64,000 nt of DNA from positions 371,108 to 435,107 of the forward strand of contig JARGPI010000002.1 of the NCBI GenBank assembly GCA_029213005.1, in the 5' to 3' direction. The notes under the pieces were generated by a model. It had not been told where the DNA came from. It saw only the letters and a list, made by a program, of their open reading frames with translations, and searched no databases. The position numbers were made by a program, and so were the translations under genes. Source of the DNA: Verrucomicrobiales bacterium. Its GTDB lineage: Bacteria; Verrucomicrobiota; Verrucomicrobiia; Verrucomicrobiales; DEV007. Below are positions 28,001-36,178 of the stretch, in pieces (the stretch's first letter is position 1; the number at the start of each line of letters is the position of its first letter).

Positions 28001-28720
28001 TTGTATCGTTTGAAGGACTTGGCCGCCCAGATCAAATCCCTGATTGGCGGCAGTAATTTCTTCAGCGAGATCATTTAGGCGGGGGAAGATTCCAGTCGCT
28101 GCACGATAAGCCAAAACACCAAAACTATAGACATCCCATTGTTTAGAGGGGTCTCCCGGTTCTTTAAGTTGTTCGGGAGGTGCGAAAAACGGGGTTCCGC
28201 TGGGATCGATCTCCTGAGAAGCGGTGGAACGACTGTGTCCGAAGTCACAAACGATGGGGTATCCCTCTCCCGTAATCATAATATTTCCCGGTTTCAGATC
28301 GCAGTGAACAATTCCTTTTTCGTGCAGGTAGGATGTGGATTTTGCTATCCTGCGAATCGAGAGGTCCCATTCATTTTTGGTTAACATTCCATCTCCATTT
28401 TGGGAAAGGGAGTCGAGGGTTCGGCTTACCCAGCGATTTTCCTCAGGACGGTTGTCTGCATAGAGATCCATCACAAAGTATGGAGACTCGGCGTTGAGAT
28501 CAAAATGGTGAATCTTGATGATTCCTTCACCATCTTTGACGCTTAACGCTTTTTCCAGTTCCCGTTTCAATAGGGATATGTCAGCTTTCTCGGTTTTGAG
28601 GAATTTTACGGCACAGTCGGAGACGTTTTGATAAACAACGCGATAGACGGTTCCAAAGGCTCCTTCGCCGATCAACTCGCCGCCGGTATAGTTTGGTCCA
28701 AGTTCTTTAAGAATTTCCAT
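25046..28720 (-). CDS. Membrane Ser/Thr protein kinase with long helical sensor part
   Basis: 1224 aa. Residues 10-315 are a eukaryotic-like kinase: glycine loop GEGAFGTV (18-25), catalytic-lysine VAIK equivalent CAVKF with K39, catalytic loop HCDLKPGN (139-146), DFG (159-161), and a PPEQ segment replacing APE near 181. The Cys before the catalytic Asp makes it a non-RD kinase. A single transmembrane helix lies at about 359-377, followed by a coiled coil (about 380-455) and roughly 770 residues of mainly helical, TPR-like sequence expected on the far side of the membrane. It overlaps the ABC gene by 14 bp and the HtrA gene by 8 bp. The ligand and targets are unknown. Confidence 0.92.
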   Translation of the reverse strand: MEILKELGPNYTGGELIGEGAFGTVYRVVYQNVSDCAVKFLKTEKADISLLKRELEKALSVKDGEGIIKIHHFDLNAESPYFVMDLYADNRPEENRWVSRTLDSLSQNGDGMLTKNEWDLSIRRIAKSTSYLHEKGIVHCDLKPGNIMITGEGYPIVCDFGHSRSTASQEIDPSGTPFFAPPEQLKEPGDPSKQWDVYSFGVLAYRAATGIFPRLNDLAEEITAANQGFDLGGQVLQTIQSEVEVLTPGQLFGQGLKTLTGKELAERTENESNLIRWPTGTFLPGEECRIIERCLSLDTSERFRDMGEVVHAFETIENERDKRALNEKVRLQEELLTKEAEARANAEKAQSEARKKARIFAVTSLIACVLAGIAIWQWNVAQNEKNKVVLAKEELEQSNNKLAIVNKSLDSANQSLEESNDALEDERDKATTAKQEAENERDRALKAEELANASLQVLRNEGLIGKVDLKGLNSPTLDAESHYYAAKEAIQTGEFSRAMTEIESGLKLFPGNKSLSENESVIHAKLLLQKTRIPSHQGNKAEALRLSTEALNILSYFANRWPDNWELNYVLCRIRNVKIISKESDITEYDYNIRQLTQLIDSSSHNYEVILWTLITMANATNTKDLTDQSLLERFDTVFDLLLNSLVESAKTVKQMEDVSYYINYFLTRDLGKNLKRIGKTDPQRVSKILERVEKATSQMQAEYSQNIKILTLRSTVLEIESEANLHGFGFREDDHCIQATHYVSTLLKTMGQTDKLSEALTIQFENYFKLEKPEEKENVIEDISRQIYTVKRGKIDTISSIMANHIVYSRITSLYDKNPNEPIISIYKELAKKFILEFTKASVDKKETNSYRFSKSLAPYFHILESEQKQSEITAIWNQTFETFPFHDSSKGERYDIIHLADYVVRSMAKSGEKESLIKLSDKTNQLSQLVLTDRDWDWHHRMAAIDHYFIVANAFSDLDDTSQMTTYRQKAWATVADLVGVDIDPENISPLVDRDSASGKGTGPTQTLFSLFSDKMFNTTIPCDVNGKKVSIRFQIIKGKNGYQRLLDQFKWLKEFRGIDIPADVNESFQKLNKIATENKVDFKALVTYALNANKSSKKAPAAADPVQFITNYFNSANRADLEKVILMFSDRLSNFYTRSNITISQVKSELKLNYEKWPIRQFTVNKTEKLSETKTHTTMRVHYSYELKSDLESASGSGTSIFKLQHIADSDFKIEALYHDE

Positions 28721-31700
28721 GTCTGAAATGTTTGGTTGAAGAGGGTAGTTCGTTGATGTCGATAAGTGGTAAGGAGGGGTCGTATTTGGCGACGGAGTTA
28801 TTTTCCTCAGGATGAAAGTGGTAGGCCAGTTTTATGCGGCCTTCGATGTCGATAATTCCCCATCTCCAGTCGTTGTGAGGGGTGGAACGATGTTGGTTTA
28901 GATTCAAATTGTTGTAGTCGCCGGGAGGCATCGTAGCTGCCTTCTTCCGTTTCGAATAGATGTTGAAAATCCATCCGCTCAGGGAGAAAATCAGGATCAT
29001 GAGGAGTAATGCTCTGCGTGACGATTCGATCGTATCAGTCGCAAATGCTGGTTTGATTACGCCGTCCTCCATGAGTTTTGGGAAACTTTCGAACCTTGTC
29101 GTGATACTCGATTCGATATCAACGTTTGGCTCGGGTTGATGTTGATCGGTCAAATAGTAAGTGGCCAGCAAGTAGTCCAACCCCCATCTCGCGGGTGTCA
29201 AATCGCTGACGTTGGGAATCGCTCCATTTTCAACAATATTTGGTTTGCTGAGATGGGAGATGTCTTCGTACTGGAAGGGTTCAGTTCCAGTTAGGATTAG
29301 TTGCGGAACAATGACTATCGGCACCATCAATTGAGCGACCCTGGCAGGAATTGCCGGCCAACTGGATATACACAGTCCAATCGATATTCCGACTAGTGAA
29401 ACGAGAAGTAGTCCGGTGAATATTCCAGGAAAAAAGCTATAGGGGATTTTGAGAATCGTAAAAGCAACGACACAATTGATTGCTGTTACAATGGTCATAT
29501 TTAGAGCCATGACCGACCATTTGCCAAAATACCATCCGGATATGGGGAGATTCAAGAAGGACTCTCTTAGATGTATCGCTCGGTCTTGAAGGACTTCGTG
29601 AACCGAGTTCGAGATAGCCAAAAACAGGGTGAGTATGGTGAATAAATGAAGGAAGGGAACTTGCAGAATCCAAGTATTAAAGCTGTAAGCTGCGTCATCG
29701 AAACTTACCCAACTTCGACATACCCAACTGATAAATGCGGTTAATGTAAAAGCTAGTAACGAATTGACCAACAGGGTCCGGGGGGTTGACAGTTTTCTGT
29801 GCCATTCTCTCTTTGAAAGGGCCCCTATTCGTTGTAATTGCTTCCGGAGTTTGCGAGTTTTGTCTTTTGAGGAAATGTTTTTCCTTAAGGGTGGAGGCGT
29901 AGGATAGCGTATGCCCGGGGGGTGGTAGATATTGCGGGTGGCCTCATAATATTCCTTCCAAAATTCGGGGCTGAAGAGGCGAACAAAATCGTTTTCGCTT
30001 GTGGAATTATCCCCAATTTCCATGGTAGCGAGAATATCGTCGGGAGAGGCCGTCTGCGGTTTGAGCTTTTCGGTTCCGATACCCACCGAGGTGAAGTAAT
30101 CGTACACGTCTTCAATGTTTCCATAGAATGATAGGCTCCCTCCGACATCTAGGACGATTATTTTGTCAAAGTGGTCAAATAACACTTTGGCGGGCTGATG
30201 AATAACCACCAGGACAAGTTTTTCCTGCTCCGCGAGGCGTTTCAGGAGATTCGCAATTTTCAAAGCGTCGTTGCTGGACAGTCCAGAGGTAGGCTCATCG
30301 AGAATGAGAAGGTCTGAGTCTCCCATCAGTTCCAGTCCTATGTTGAGGCGTTTTCGCTGGCCGCCGCTCAGCGTTTTCTGACCGATTCCGCCGACTTTTA
30401 GCCCTCTTTCCGATTCGAGGCCTACTTCTTTCAGGGTTGCGGTAATTCTATTTTCCAGATCCGTTGAGGAAAGCTGGGGTGATCGAAGTTTTCCTGCATA
30501 TCGTAGGTTCTCTTCCACCGTGAGGCTTTCCAGCAGAATGTCATCTTGAGGTACAAATGCTTTTGAGAGAATTCGACCGTGGGGATGGTTTAGGGAGATG
30601 CTGCCATTTGAGAGAGGGAGATCCCCCATGATAGAGCTAAGGAGAGTTGATTTGCCGCACCCGCTTGGTCCCATTATTGCGACCAAGTTCCCGGAGTGAA
30701 GGGTAAGGTCGATTTGGTTCAGGGCGGGTTTGCCACTTTTCCACGCGAGGGAGACATTATCGATATCAAGTTCCCAGGGAGTTGATTTTGCAGTTTGGGA
30801 TATTTGATGAACCAGTTTTGAAGCACTTGCATGGAATTCCCCAATCTGTAGTTTGTCGAGTGGAAGGACAGGGGTAGGAGACTTTATAAGCCGTCCGTTG
30901 ATGTTGATGGGTTTTCGGTATTTTCCCGGATTGATCTCAAATCCGTTTTGAAATGAGAGTTCAGCATAGTCTCCTTCTTCCAACTCAAAAGGACTGGTCG
31001 ATATGAGTAAGTTATTATTGTTATCAACCACATTGTATCTCTTCCCCTGCTCAGATTGAAGGAGGGATTGTTGCCAGAGAGATAAAGTTGATCGGTCTAT
31101 GAATTCGGAGTCAAACGAATCGGCACTCACCAGTTCGATTGTTTCCTTCGACCTCAGTTCAATTGTACAATTTGGCGGCAATTCGTGTTCGCCATGAATT
31201 AGAACTCTTCGTTTGAGATCAGTAGGGAGCAGAGTGATGAACCAGGAACCGAAGGCTTCAAAGGTAATTAACTCGGTACCAGTTTGGCGGATCTTAATCC
31301 AGTAGTGGTCGTTGTCAGCTAAAGTGGGCTGATTATTTGAGAGGTGATGCAGCGGTGGGCATGTCGACTTTCCAGCTTCGGAGTTCAGGATAGAATCGGC
31401 CAGGGACGTGTAGGGAGCAGCCCAGGGCAATTCCTGATCAATAAATTTGGCGAGTTCCTCGCTTTTTCGAGGGGAAAGCGTGTGTATGATCTCGAGGAGT
31501 GAAAAGATAGCGACGAAGTTTGCGGCGGAGTCATCGACGCCTGAAGGGGGCGCGGAGAAATTTGCCAATTGCGAAACGACGTTTTTGATCCGGGTCCGAC
31601 TGCCAACAGTTAGACTCAAGCGCTCTTCCAGGTTTTGTTTCAGGGTGAACCGGTATTCAGGCGCTCTTCGATATGCCCATTGGAATATCTCCAGAAAACT

Positions 31701-31757
31701 TCGGAGCCGATTGTCCTTTGGGACCGCTGATTGCCCGTATCCATGTATGCTGGTCAT
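28707..31757 (-). CDS. ABCG-like ABC transporter with N-terminal regulatory region
   Basis: 1016 aa. Residues 1-130 are helical and of unknown family; 150-310 are strand-rich and may be one or two degenerate FHA-like or beta-sandwich units; 328-590 are an ABC ATPase of ABCG type with Walker A GPSGCGKST (363-371), signature LSGGQ (463-467) and Walker B LLILDEPT (483-490). Residues 660-960 hold about six membrane helices of an ABC-2 permease. Nucleotide-binding domain before membrane domain in one chain with an N-terminal regulatory part recalls mycobacterial Rv1747, an exporter controlled by kinase PknF through FHA domains. Its gene position beside a kinase and an FHA protein suggests similar control. 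The cargo is unknown. Confidence 0.88.
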   Translation of the reverse strand: MTSIHGYGQSAVPKDNRLRSFLEIFQWAYRRAPEYRFTLKQNLEERLSLTVGSRTRIKNVVSQLANFSAPPSGVDDSAANFVAIFSLLEIIHTLSPRKSEELAKFIDQELPWAAPYTSLADSILNSEAGKSTCPPLHHLSNNQPTLADNDHYWIKIRQTGTELITFEAFGSWFITLLPTDLKRRVLIHGEHELPPNCTIELRSKETIELVSADSFDSEFIDRSTLSLWQQSLLQSEQGKRYNVVDNNNNLLISTSPFELEEGDYAELSFQNGFEINPGKYRKPININGRLIKSPTPVLPLDKLQIGEFHASASKLVHQISQTAKSTPWELDIDNVSLAWKSGKPALNQIDLTLHSGNLVAIMGPSGCGKSTLLSSIMGDLPLSNGSISLNHPHGRILSKAFVPQDDILLESLTVEENLRYAGKLRSPQLSSTDLENRITATLKEVGLESERGLKVGGIGQKTLSGGQRKRLNIGLELMGDSDLLILDEPTSGLSSNDALKIANLLKRLAEQEKLVLVVIHQPAKVLFDHFDKIIVLDVGGSLSFYGNIEDVYDYFTSVGIGTEKLKPQTASPDDILATMEIGDNSTSENDFVRLFSPEFWKEYYEATRNIYHPPGIRYPTPPPLRKNISSKDKTRKLRKQLQRIGALSKREWHRKLSTPRTLLVNSLLAFTLTAFISWVCRSWVSFDDAAYSFNTWILQVPFLHLFTILTLFLAISNSVHEVLQDRAIHLRESFLNLPISGWYFGKWSVMALNMTIVTAINCVVAFTILKIPYSFFPGIFTGLLLVSLVGISIGLCISSWPAIPARVAQLMVPIVIVPQLILTGTEPFQYEDISHLSKPNIVENGAIPNVSDLTPARWGLDYLLATYYLTDQHQPEPNVDIESSITTRFESFPKLMEDGVIKPAFATDTIESSRRALLLMILIFSLSGWIFNIYSKRKKAATMPPGDYNNLNLNQHRSTPHNDWRWGIIDIEGRIKLAYHFHPEENNSVAKYDPSLPLIDINELPSSTKHFRHGNS

Positions 31758-31775
31758 TTTTTCTTGGTGGAGTTG

Positions 31776-32276
31776 CTATAATGCACGGCTGACCCTGGAC
31801 TTTTCATCTTCAGAAGCCTGGCGCTTCGCTTTGGTTCCGTAGGTTAAAGTGATGTGAGCTTTCTTGTCGGGGGTGCAATCGGCGATAATCATAGCCACAT
31901 AGAGCTTTATGCTTTGTTTCACAGAGAAGTGGAGAGTGGCTGTTTTCTCTACTTTGGTATCTTTTGATAGAATGACCGGTTTGTCGGTTTCTGAGTCGAT
32001 GGCAAACAAGATGACATCAAGATCGAAAGCGTCTTCGCAACCGCTAACGATGATTTTGTATTCCAACCCTGGCTGGGCTTGAATTGGTGTGGAGATAATT
32101 TTGCCTCTTTCGACTATGCCAAGATCTCTAGCTGACCGCACTTTAAATTCGGCTTTGTCAAGGGCGCGAGCCAGTCTGATAACTTCCCGTTTGGCACCTG
32201 CTTGACTGCCGCTTGCCGGGGCTGGTATGAGGGTCAGGAGAAGGGCAGATATTAGGTATAGTGACTTTTGTTTCAT
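31776..32276 (-). CDS. Secreted beta-sandwich protein (PPC-like)
   Basis: About 166 aa from the ATG at 32276; a GTG at 32315 overlapping the upstream stop would add 13 residues. A clear signal peptide (MKQKSLYLISALLLTLIPAP) is followed by a short helical part and then a set of strands (GLEYKIIVSG, FDLDVILFAID, TATLHFSVKQ, IKLYVAMIIAD, AHITLTYG) that resembles pre-peptidase C-terminal-type beta sandwiches. Two cysteines in the mature part could form a disulfide. It is the second gene of the leftward operon. Function unknown; a ligand-binding or cargo role next to the ABC transporter is a guess. Confidence 0.72.
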   Translation of the reverse strand: MKQKSLYLISALLLTLIPAPASGSQAGAKREVIRLARALDKAEFKVRSARDLGIVERGKIISTPIQAQPGLEYKIIVSGCEDAFDLDVILFAIDSETDKPVILSKDTKVEKTATLHFSVKQSIKLYVAMIIADCTPDKKAHITLTYGTKAKRQASEDEKSRVSRAL

Positions 32277-32311
32277 GAGTGAGTGATTGGTTCGAATCGT
32301 TCTATTGGTTT

Positions 32312-33127
32312 TCACTTCGATCGGACGAGCGCCTTTTGTGTGATGGAATAAATTTGACCGATTTGTTTTTCAGTAAGTCTTTCGTTGTCAAATGTGGCGA
32401 TGGTTTTTTGATAGTCGGCTAATCCAATGGTGAAGGGTGCGAGAGAGTGTTCGTCATACCTCTCAATTTTACCGGCCATTTCTGCTAATTGGCTGGCGAC
32501 CCGTGGCTGGTAAAGGACGATGGATGACTGGGCGTCGTATCGTTTTTCCAAGAGGTTCGCTACGATTTCGGCGCCCCTGAACCACGCACCGAGGGATCCT
32601 AGTCTGAAGGCGTCTTCGTTTTGATTTTTGATAAGGTAGTCCTGAGTTTCGCTGTAGATTTGGTCGATAATGGTGTAGATGGCTCCCCAGTCTTTGCCTT
32701 TTTGAGCTTTTTGGAGCTGCCTTAGATTTGATAATTGGGAAATTCCTATTTTGAGGTGGGCGCGGAGAGAAAACATGTTTTTCGCAGAGGAGGAGAGGAG
32801 CTCATTGTCTTTTGCCTGAATCGCCAGAAATGCGTCTGCGGCGTAAATTCCTAAGAAATAGTCTCTTTCGAGTTCTGTGGAAGGTTTTGTCTGGTGCTTC
32901 AAGGCATCCCGGGCGGCTGCGTTCCAATCGATTCCGTCGAGCCCGTCGAGGACTTGCAATATTTCCCCTGGGTTCGGCAGGACGGTTTCAGAGGATGCGA
33001 GATCGAGGTTTTCGAGTGTTTTAATACTGCTCAGGTTGCCGTCTTGAGCGTTTGTTATCTGCAGATTAGCAAGCGACAGGGTGATGGCGAGTATTCTCAG
33101 TCCTGATATTTTGTTTTTTTGTATCAT
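32312..33127 (-). CDS. Secreted helical protein of unknown family
   Basis: About 271 aa from the ATG at 33127; ATGs at 33136 and 33181 are upstream alternatives. An N-terminal hydrophobic segment (about residues 10-27, ending NAQ) is a signal peptide. The mature part is largely helical, with no motif I recognise; one helix pair around LGSLGAWFRGAEIVANLL is well formed. It is the first gene of the six-gene leftward operon and stands right behind the TGGTTCCC motif. With the next gene it is one of the two exported products of the island. Confidence 0.72.
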   Translation of the reverse strand: MIQKNKISGLRILAITLSLANLQITNAQDGNLSSIKTLENLDLASSETVLPNPGEILQVLDGLDGIDWNAAARDALKHQTKPSTELERDYFLGIYAADAFLAIQAKDNELLSSSAKNMFSLRAHLKIGISQLSNLRQLQKAQKGKDWGAIYTIIDQIYSETQDYLIKNQNEDAFRLGSLGAWFRGAEIVANLLEKRYDAQSSIVLYQPRVASQLAEMAGKIERYDEHSLAPFTIGLADYQKTIATFDNERLTEKQIGQIYSITQKALVRSK

Positions 33128-33149
33128 TTCGATCATTGATTTAAGGGCG

Positions 33150-33180
33150 CTGATTAGGGGCCTTAACCTCTTGGGAACCA
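33150..33180 (-). promoter_or_regulatory. Putative island promoter motif, leftward operon
   Basis: Read on the minus strand: TGGTTCCC (33180-33173), 18 nt, then ATCAG (33154-33150), about 25 nt before the ATG at 33127. The same pair with a 17-nt gap precedes the second kinase gene. It may be a -35/-10 pair for the island's own sigma factor. The ATG at 33181 lies at the motif's upstream edge, which argues for the downstream start at 33127 or 33136. Confidence 0.4.
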
Positions 33181-33305
33181 TTGATAAATTTTGGTGCCCA
33201 CTTTTTTAGTTTTTTTTTGATCTGCAGCCGGTTTGCCGAAAATAAACGGGTTGCATTCTTTAGGGTTTCCTAAGATCTGTTGTGGTTTGGAGAACCCCTG
33301 TGTTG

Positions 33306-34064
33306 ATGGATATTGAAGAAAACTCGAACGCTGCTAATCCGAATTTTTTTCCGGAGACTCGGCCGTCATTTTACGACATAATCCGCTCAAATGATTCTGT
33401 TTTGGTGACTGATAACCTCGACTCGTTTTTTGGGAGGTATTGGAAGCCACTGTTGGTTTATTTACGGAAATCGGGCGAGAGTTTGAGTGATGCAGAGGAT
33501 ATTCTCCAGGGCTTCATTGAGCGAGAGTTGTTGGGACGCCGTCAGCTATGGGCATGGGAGAGGTCTGGGAAGCTACGAAATTTTTTGAGAAAAGCTTTGA
33601 ATCATTATCGTCTAAACGTGCATCGATACGAGAGAGCGGACAAGAGGGGTGGGGCAAAGCATAAAACGCATGTGTCGTTCGATATGGAATCGGTGAATGA
33701 CTATATCGATAACACGGTGATGAACAGCCCAAAATCTCCTGACCAGTGTTTCGATGAGGAATGGAAGCAGTCGATTTTGGACGAAGTGTTCCATCGGATG
33801 AGGCTCGAATATATCGAAGCGGCTCGTGAAAGGGAATTTCAGCTGTTAGTGGAGGAATATCACGGTAGCTCGGAAAACTCGAAGCTGACCTATCAAGGTA
33901 TCGCGTCGGAGCTAGGGGTGGGAGTCGATGCAGTCAAGAAACGGGCACGTAATCTGAGAAAGTGTTCGGCTAAGCACCTTCGGGAAATTGTGGGGGAAAC
34001 GGTTCCTCAAGATCAGGTCGCGGAAGAGATTAGGGCACTGTTCGGATTGAATCCTGAGCGATAG
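33306..34064 (+). CDS. ECF-type RNA polymerase sigma factor
   Basis: 252 aa from the ATG at 33306. Region 2 is seen in RYWKPLLVYLRKSG, SDAEDILQGFIE and the segment LRNFLRKALNHYRLN; region 4 in LTYQGIASELGVGVDAVKKRARNLR, a helix-turn-helix. The acidic DAED in region 2.2, lost in sigma factors that need phosphorylation such as Vibrio EcfP, is kept here. About 45 residues precede region 2. No anti-sigma gene is adjacent; instead a Ser/Thr kinase gene follows 116 bp downstream on the same strand, as in the kinase-linked ECF groups of Planctomycetes and Verrucomicrobia. It probably drives the island genes. Confidence 0.85.
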   Translation: MDIEENSNAANPNFFPETRPSFYDIIRSNDSVLVTDNLDSFFGRYWKPLLVYLRKSGESLSDAEDILQGFIERELLGRRQLWAWERSGKLRNFLRKALNHYRLNVHRYERADKRGGAKHKTHVSFDMESVNDYIDNTVMNSPKSPDQCFDEEWKQSILDEVFHRMRLEYIEAAREREFQLLVEEYHGSSENSKLTYQGIASELGVGVDAVKKRARNLRKCSAKHLREIVGETVPQDQVAEEIRALFGLNPER

Positions 34065-34098
34065 AAAATTGACCATTATTTATCCCCTTTTGGATTTT

Positions 34099-34154
34099 TT
34101 GGTTCCCGTATAGGTGGCAGGCCTTGGTTCCCGACTGAAAGCAGCAGAAATCAG
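34099..34154 (+). promoter_or_regulatory. Putative island promoter with repeated TTGGTTCCCG
   Basis: TTGGTTCCCG occurs at 34099-34108 and again at 34124-34133 (25-bp period). After the second copy's TGGTTCCC, 17 nt lead to ATCAG (34150-34154). The second kinase starts at 34181. The matching element in the leftward operon has one copy and an 18-nt gap. The tandem copies could be a promoter plus an operator or two overlapping promoters. Confidence 0.4.
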
Positions 34155-34180
34155 GTCTGCCGGTATCAACAGACTATCCT

Positions 34181-36178
34181 ATGAATGCAAGGTGCGAAAA
34201 ATGTGACCGTCCGTTTCAGGCACAGATCAATTCGATGAAGTGCTGCCCGGGTTGTGCGATTATAAACCTCTCCCTGTTCGGAGTGGCTGATGAAGATTCA
34301 GATTCCGGATCGATTTTTTCTGAAGAGGTTTCTCTGGGGGATCTCGAAGTGTGGTTTCCGGAATTAGAAATTCTCCGGTATCATCGATCGGGTGGAATGG
34401 GACGGGTATTTCTGGCTCGTCAGCGATTGCTGGGCCGTAAAGTGGCTCTGAAAATCCTAAAAGCGGATATCGCCACTGATTTGGTGGTTCAGGAGCGTTT
34501 TCATCGCGAAGCTACTGCGATGGCGGAACTGAAACATCCGGGGATTGTGACGATCTTTGATTTTGGGAGCCGTGAAGATTGTCATTTTTTATTGATGGAA
34601 TATGTCCAGGGGCAGAACCTCGGAGAGTTGTTGGAGCAAGGCCCCATCGATATAGAAATCGCTTTGTCGTTGGTCTCTCAAATTGCTTTAGCAGTCGAAT
34701 TTGCTCATACCAGGGGAATTATTCATCGCGATCTAAAACCGGGAAACATCATGGTGACAAATGATTTTACGGTGAAAATTACGGACTTTGGGTTGTCGAA
34801 ATCGATAGGAGGTGCTTCAGATGCCAGTTTGACTCAGTCGGGGGTCGGGCTGGGCACTCCCTATTACGTCGCTCCTGAGCAGATGATAGATGCGCAACGA
34901 AGTGACGCGAGAGCCGATATCTACTCTTTGGGGGTATTGTTTTATCAGATATTAACAGGTCAATTTCCACAAGGCCGAGCGGGAGGGGTGACAAAGAAAT
35001 ATCCATTCTGTTTTTTACTGGAAACCTCGATTCGGGCTGCGCTGGATGAAGAGCCGGAGGGTCGTCCCAAATCAGCGATTACGTTTCACGATGCCGCTGA
35101 ACGATGTAAGCAAATTAAAGGTAGGTCAATTTTGGGAGATCGAGCGTTTAAAGCAATCGCGATCTTTTTTGTATTAGTTCTGATTGGGTTCGGCGTTTAC
35201 GTAGGTCTTCATCCGCCGGATTGGGGGCACTCCGGTCGGGAAACGGTTCCTTATGCCGAATTGAAAGACCGGATCGAAAAATCAAAAGAGTACTTTTGTA
35301 TCGCGGATCCTGAGCTGGGGTTGCCGGTGGGTGCCGTCAAGTATTGGAATCCGGAATTACCTCGGGATAAACAGATATTTGACGCTAAAGATCTTACTTT
35401 TTCGCTGGATAAAAGCGTGCCTCTCTACCGGTCATTGTTTGCCTATCAGGTCAATGGTAAGCTTATCAATATGCATCACCCCCAGAGGTTGAAGGTGATG
35501 AGAAAGGTGACTGCGGCATTGTCGCTTGATGTAAAAGGGAGGCTGGAGATTGAGAAGGAAGCATTTCGGTTTAGGAATGGGATCCCTCAAAGTCGGGTTT
35601 TGGATCTACAGGGAGGGGCCGGAGTAAACTATGTGTTGGTTAAGGGGGGGAAGGTAAAAGTGGCGGCAATTGATCAGGTTCGGGCGCGGTGTGATGAGTT
35701 ATTTGATCGGATTGAGTCTTTTGAGGATGTGATCGAAATTGATAGCTGGGCTGCCAATGGAATTCTTTTGCAGAGCAGTGGTGAGATTTTCTGTTGGAAT
35801 GTAAAGCAGGGAACCGCGATTTCCAATGAGCCTGATATCTCTTCCGGCTGGTTGGATGTCTCGTGTGGATTTGGCCATTTTGGGGGGATTGATGATCAGG
35901 GGCGGGTATTTACTTGGTTGACGAACCTGGAGGAAAGTCGTTCTGATGTCTTAAAGACCCAAGCGATTCCGGAATCGGTTCAAGGTCAAGCTGTGCGCAT
36001 TGAATCGGACCCGGCAATCAGTGTGGTTCAATTGAAAAACGGAACTTGGCGGGCGTGGGGCGAGGACGGAGGGAGTGGTTTAATTCGGAAAATAGAAAGT
36101 ATTGGGGTTTCTCGCGACATTGTGTTTCGAACCTATCCAATATCTCAAACCGAGCTGTATTGGATTGTGTCAGAGTAA
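34181..36178 (+). CDS. Ser/Thr kinase with zinc ribbon, TM helix and RCC1-like repeats
   Basis: 665 aa. Residues 5-25 hold a four-cysteine zinc ribbon (CEKC and CPGC). Residues 64-315 are a complete RD-type kinase: RSGGMGRVF glycine loop (69-77), catalytic K91, HRDLKPGN (182-189), DFG (202-204), APEQ (231-234). One transmembrane helix spans about 324-344. The distal part (about 350-665) contains a region of unknown fold and then repeats of RCC1 type, with phrases such as NGILLQSSGEIFCWN, FGGIDDQGRVFTWL and LKNGTWRAWGEDG. The distal part should sit outside the cytoplasm and sense a ligand. It is the partner of the ECF gene upstream and ends 12 bp before the right repeat. Confidence 0.92.
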   Translation: MNARCEKCDRPFQAQINSMKCCPGCAIINLSLFGVADEDSDSGSIFSEEVSLGDLEVWFPELEILRYHRSGGMGRVFLARQRLLGRKVALKILKADIATDLVVQERFHREATAMAELKHPGIVTIFDFGSREDCHFLLMEYVQGQNLGELLEQGPIDIEIALSLVSQIALAVEFAHTRGIIHRDLKPGNIMVTNDFTVKITDFGLSKSIGGASDASLTQSGVGLGTPYYVAPEQMIDAQRSDARADIYSLGVLFYQILTGQFPQGRAGGVTKKYPFCFLLETSIRAALDEEPEGRPKSAITFHDAAERCKQIKGRSILGDRAFKAIAIFFVLVLIGFGVYVGLHPPDWGHSGRETVPYAELKDRIEKSKEYFCIADPELGLPVGAVKYWNPELPRDKQIFDAKDLTFSLDKSVPLYRSLFAYQVNGKLINMHHPQRLKVMRKVTAALSLDVKGRLEIEKEAFRFRNGIPQSRVLDLQGGAGVNYVLVKGGKVKVAAIDQVRARCDELFDRIESFEDVIEIDSWAANGILLQSSGEIFCWNVKQGTAISNEPDISSGWLDVSCGFGHFGGIDDQGRVFTWLTNLEESRSDVLKTQAIPESVQGQAVRIESDPAISVVQLKNGTWRAWGEDGGSGLIRKIESIGVSRDIVFRTYPISQTELYWIVSE

